Part shown: positions 63,801 to 64,000 of the stretch, piece after piece
Layout: every line of letters starts with the position of its first letter
Position numbering within the stretch: position 1 is the first letter of the stretch
DNA from: Scytolyngbya sp. HA4215-MV1
GTDB lineage: Bacteria; Cyanobacteriota; Cyanobacteriia; Leptolyngbyales; Leptolyngbyaceae
Direction: 5' to 3'
Length of the DNA: 64,000 nt
Assembly: GCA_019359045.1 (NCBI GenBank)
Contig: JAHHIA010000002.1
Coordinates: 490,401 to 554,400, forward strand
The notes under the pieces: model-generated
Databases searched by the model: none
What the model saw: only the letters and a program-made list of their open reading frames with translations
Told to the model about the DNA's origin: nothing
Made by a program: the position numbers and the translations under genes

Positions 63801-63895
63801 TTGCCATGGCAGAAACGCTCGAAAAAGCGCTGCAATCAGTATTTCAAACTGCTCCACAAACGGCACCTGCGATCGTCCGATCCGTTAACCCATAA
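60890..63895 (+). CDS. UPF0182-family large membrane protein
   Basis: 1001 residues from the ATG at 60890. About seven membrane segments lie in the first 390 residues (for example [59 protein letters not shown]). A large extracytoplasmic region follows, with [46 protein letters not shown] and [38 protein letters not shown], the family signatures. The family is widespread in actinobacteria and cyanobacteria and its function is unknown. The final 105 bp of the window after its stop hold no gene. Confidence 0.93.
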   Translation: MNSRVLNRSFRWLAFILAGSVAIDLGVRLLAEIFWFQELGYLNLLKVRLITQARGFAIVTLSSAFFLLTNLVLAQKLRHRTETEQDNGDHQPAREIFSLYPLTFRWLLPISLLLGLTIGMILLHYGKIAAAAWQPQLGFSIPPTPPQLSWQSMRQLVSVLPVQSAIFWLQWGVLLTGTIVLLIFPNPVLWGSAIGLSVSFGLVCASQWSRILQFLHPTLFHRADPLFGLDIGFYIFRLPVLDILAFWLLGISLFGLVAVTLTYLTSGNSLSQGKFLGFSQAQYRHLAGLAGCWLLAIALRYWLNRYELLYSTRGVAYGASYTDFWVELPAYKLLNLLAVLVAFFLFGYAALSPTRKLAQFIHRPHRPFHSLLPWACLLWVAISMTAALLSTAVQRFAVQPNELERERPYIRRAIALTREAFALEDIEVKTFEPKDRLTDRTIQQNNLTIRNIRLWDTRPLLQTNRQLQQIRPYYRFPGADIDRYTLKSEVPQVEKATPSLDHNSTLVEKQQVLIAARELDYQTVPKAAQTWVNERLIYTHGYGFTLSPVNKVAPGGLPDYFVKDIGIEPKNGDLGGLRTSSDRIRASIPIGHPRIYYGELANTNVLVGTRQPELDYPSGRDNVYNTYAGRGGVSVASFWQRGLYALYLRDGHLLWSQDLTRQTRLLFRRNLQRRVQAIAPFLHYDSDPYLVVADIDAGEQREARTGEPKLKSQNNLYWMLDAYTTSDRYPYSDPGNDAFNYIRNSVKVVIDAYHGSVNFYIADPQDPILASWAKIFPNVFKPLDALPKALRTHIRYPVDLFSIQSERLLTYHMTDPQVFYNREDQWQIPQEIYGSKSQTVEPYYLITKLPTEKSEEFILLLPFTPTQRPNLVAWLAARSDGNNYGKLLLYQFPKQQLIYGTEQIEARINQDPVISQQISLWNREGSRAVQGNLLVIPIEQSLLYVEPLYLEAEQNSLPTLVRVIVAYENRIAMAETLEKALQSVFQTAPQTAPAIVRSVNP

Positions 63896-64000
63896 GCTTA
63901 GAATGCTGACTTATCAAGCGGTATGTTTCCCAGACCCGGTGAAGCTGGGATCAATATCGTTTTCTAATGAAACCGACCCGGGGTCTCTGAGTTTGACTGC

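Overview
The window is cyanobacterial chromosomal DNA. The evidence is the full set of cyanobacterial CO2-concentrating genes (both CO2-uptake NDH-1 modules, a beta-carboxysome operon and a CcaA-type carbonic anhydrase), a cyanobacterial gas vesicle cluster, a Psb32-like photosystem II repair protein, frequent GCGATCGC (HIP1-like) octamers and heptameric GGAGTCA-type tandem repeats. Gas vesicles plus long GvpC and GvpN forms suggest a planktonic or buoyant strain, perhaps Leptolyngbya- or Pseudanabaena-like; the genus cannot be fixed from the sequence alone. I saw no rRNA, tRNA or CRISPR array.

Layout. 0-0.5 kb: 3' end of transketolase. 0.7-7.2 kb (minus strand): ccaA, then ndhF3-ndhD3-cupA-cupS, the low-CO2-inducible NDH-1MS module. 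7.2-9.1 kb: a dispersed hairpin repeat, a small secreted protein, a 140-bp MITE-like element with a 10-bp flanking duplication, and a small conserved protein. 9.1-20 kb: housekeeping and signalling genes (an APC permease-histidine kinase fusion, a SpoIID-like protein, a GST, rnz-lysS, an FAD oxidoreductase-SelD fusion). 20.1-23.9 kb: a detached gas vesicle block (gvpV-like, an unrecognised 766-residue protein, a gvpF/L-family gene, possibly gvpW). 24-25.6 kb: pepA. 25.8-30.5 kb (minus): ndhF4-ndhD4-cupB, the NDH-1MS' module, divergent from 31.2-35.9 kb ccmK-ccmK-ccmL-ccmM-ccmN-ccmO. 36-44.5 kb (minus): AAA ATPase, 88-residue ORF, gvpA-gvpC-gvpN-gvpJ, a small ORF, a zinc-knuckle protein, gvpK-gvpF-gvpG, with a divergent tandem ArsA/Get3-like ATPase at 44.7 kb. 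46.8-55.1 kb: dapB, cobH, psb32, small membrane proteins, a rhomboid and an amidase. 55-59.5 kb: a LuxR-type regulator and its likely kinase, separated by a toxin-antitoxin pair and degenerate DNA, next to a Spy-like periplasmic protein. 59.6-63.9 kb: a secreted Gly/Ser/Thr-rich protein, a DUF2127 protein and a UPF0182 protein.

How the genes work together. The two NDH-1 modules hydrate CO2 to bicarbonate at the thylakoid. The ccm operon builds the carboxysome shell and the CcmM/CcmN scaffold that packages Rubisco. CcaA, and probably the CcmM gamma-carbonic-anhydrase domain, turn bicarbonate back into CO2 inside it. The gas vesicle genes next to this carbon-acquisition block would set depth in the water column, and so access to light and CO2. 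The most unusual material is in the gas vesicle blocks: a winged-helix-like C-terminal module shared by GvpN and GvpC, a six-knuckle zinc protein, two extra ATPases of membrane-protein-handling type, and a large duplicated protein carrying five TLEEF-type repeats.
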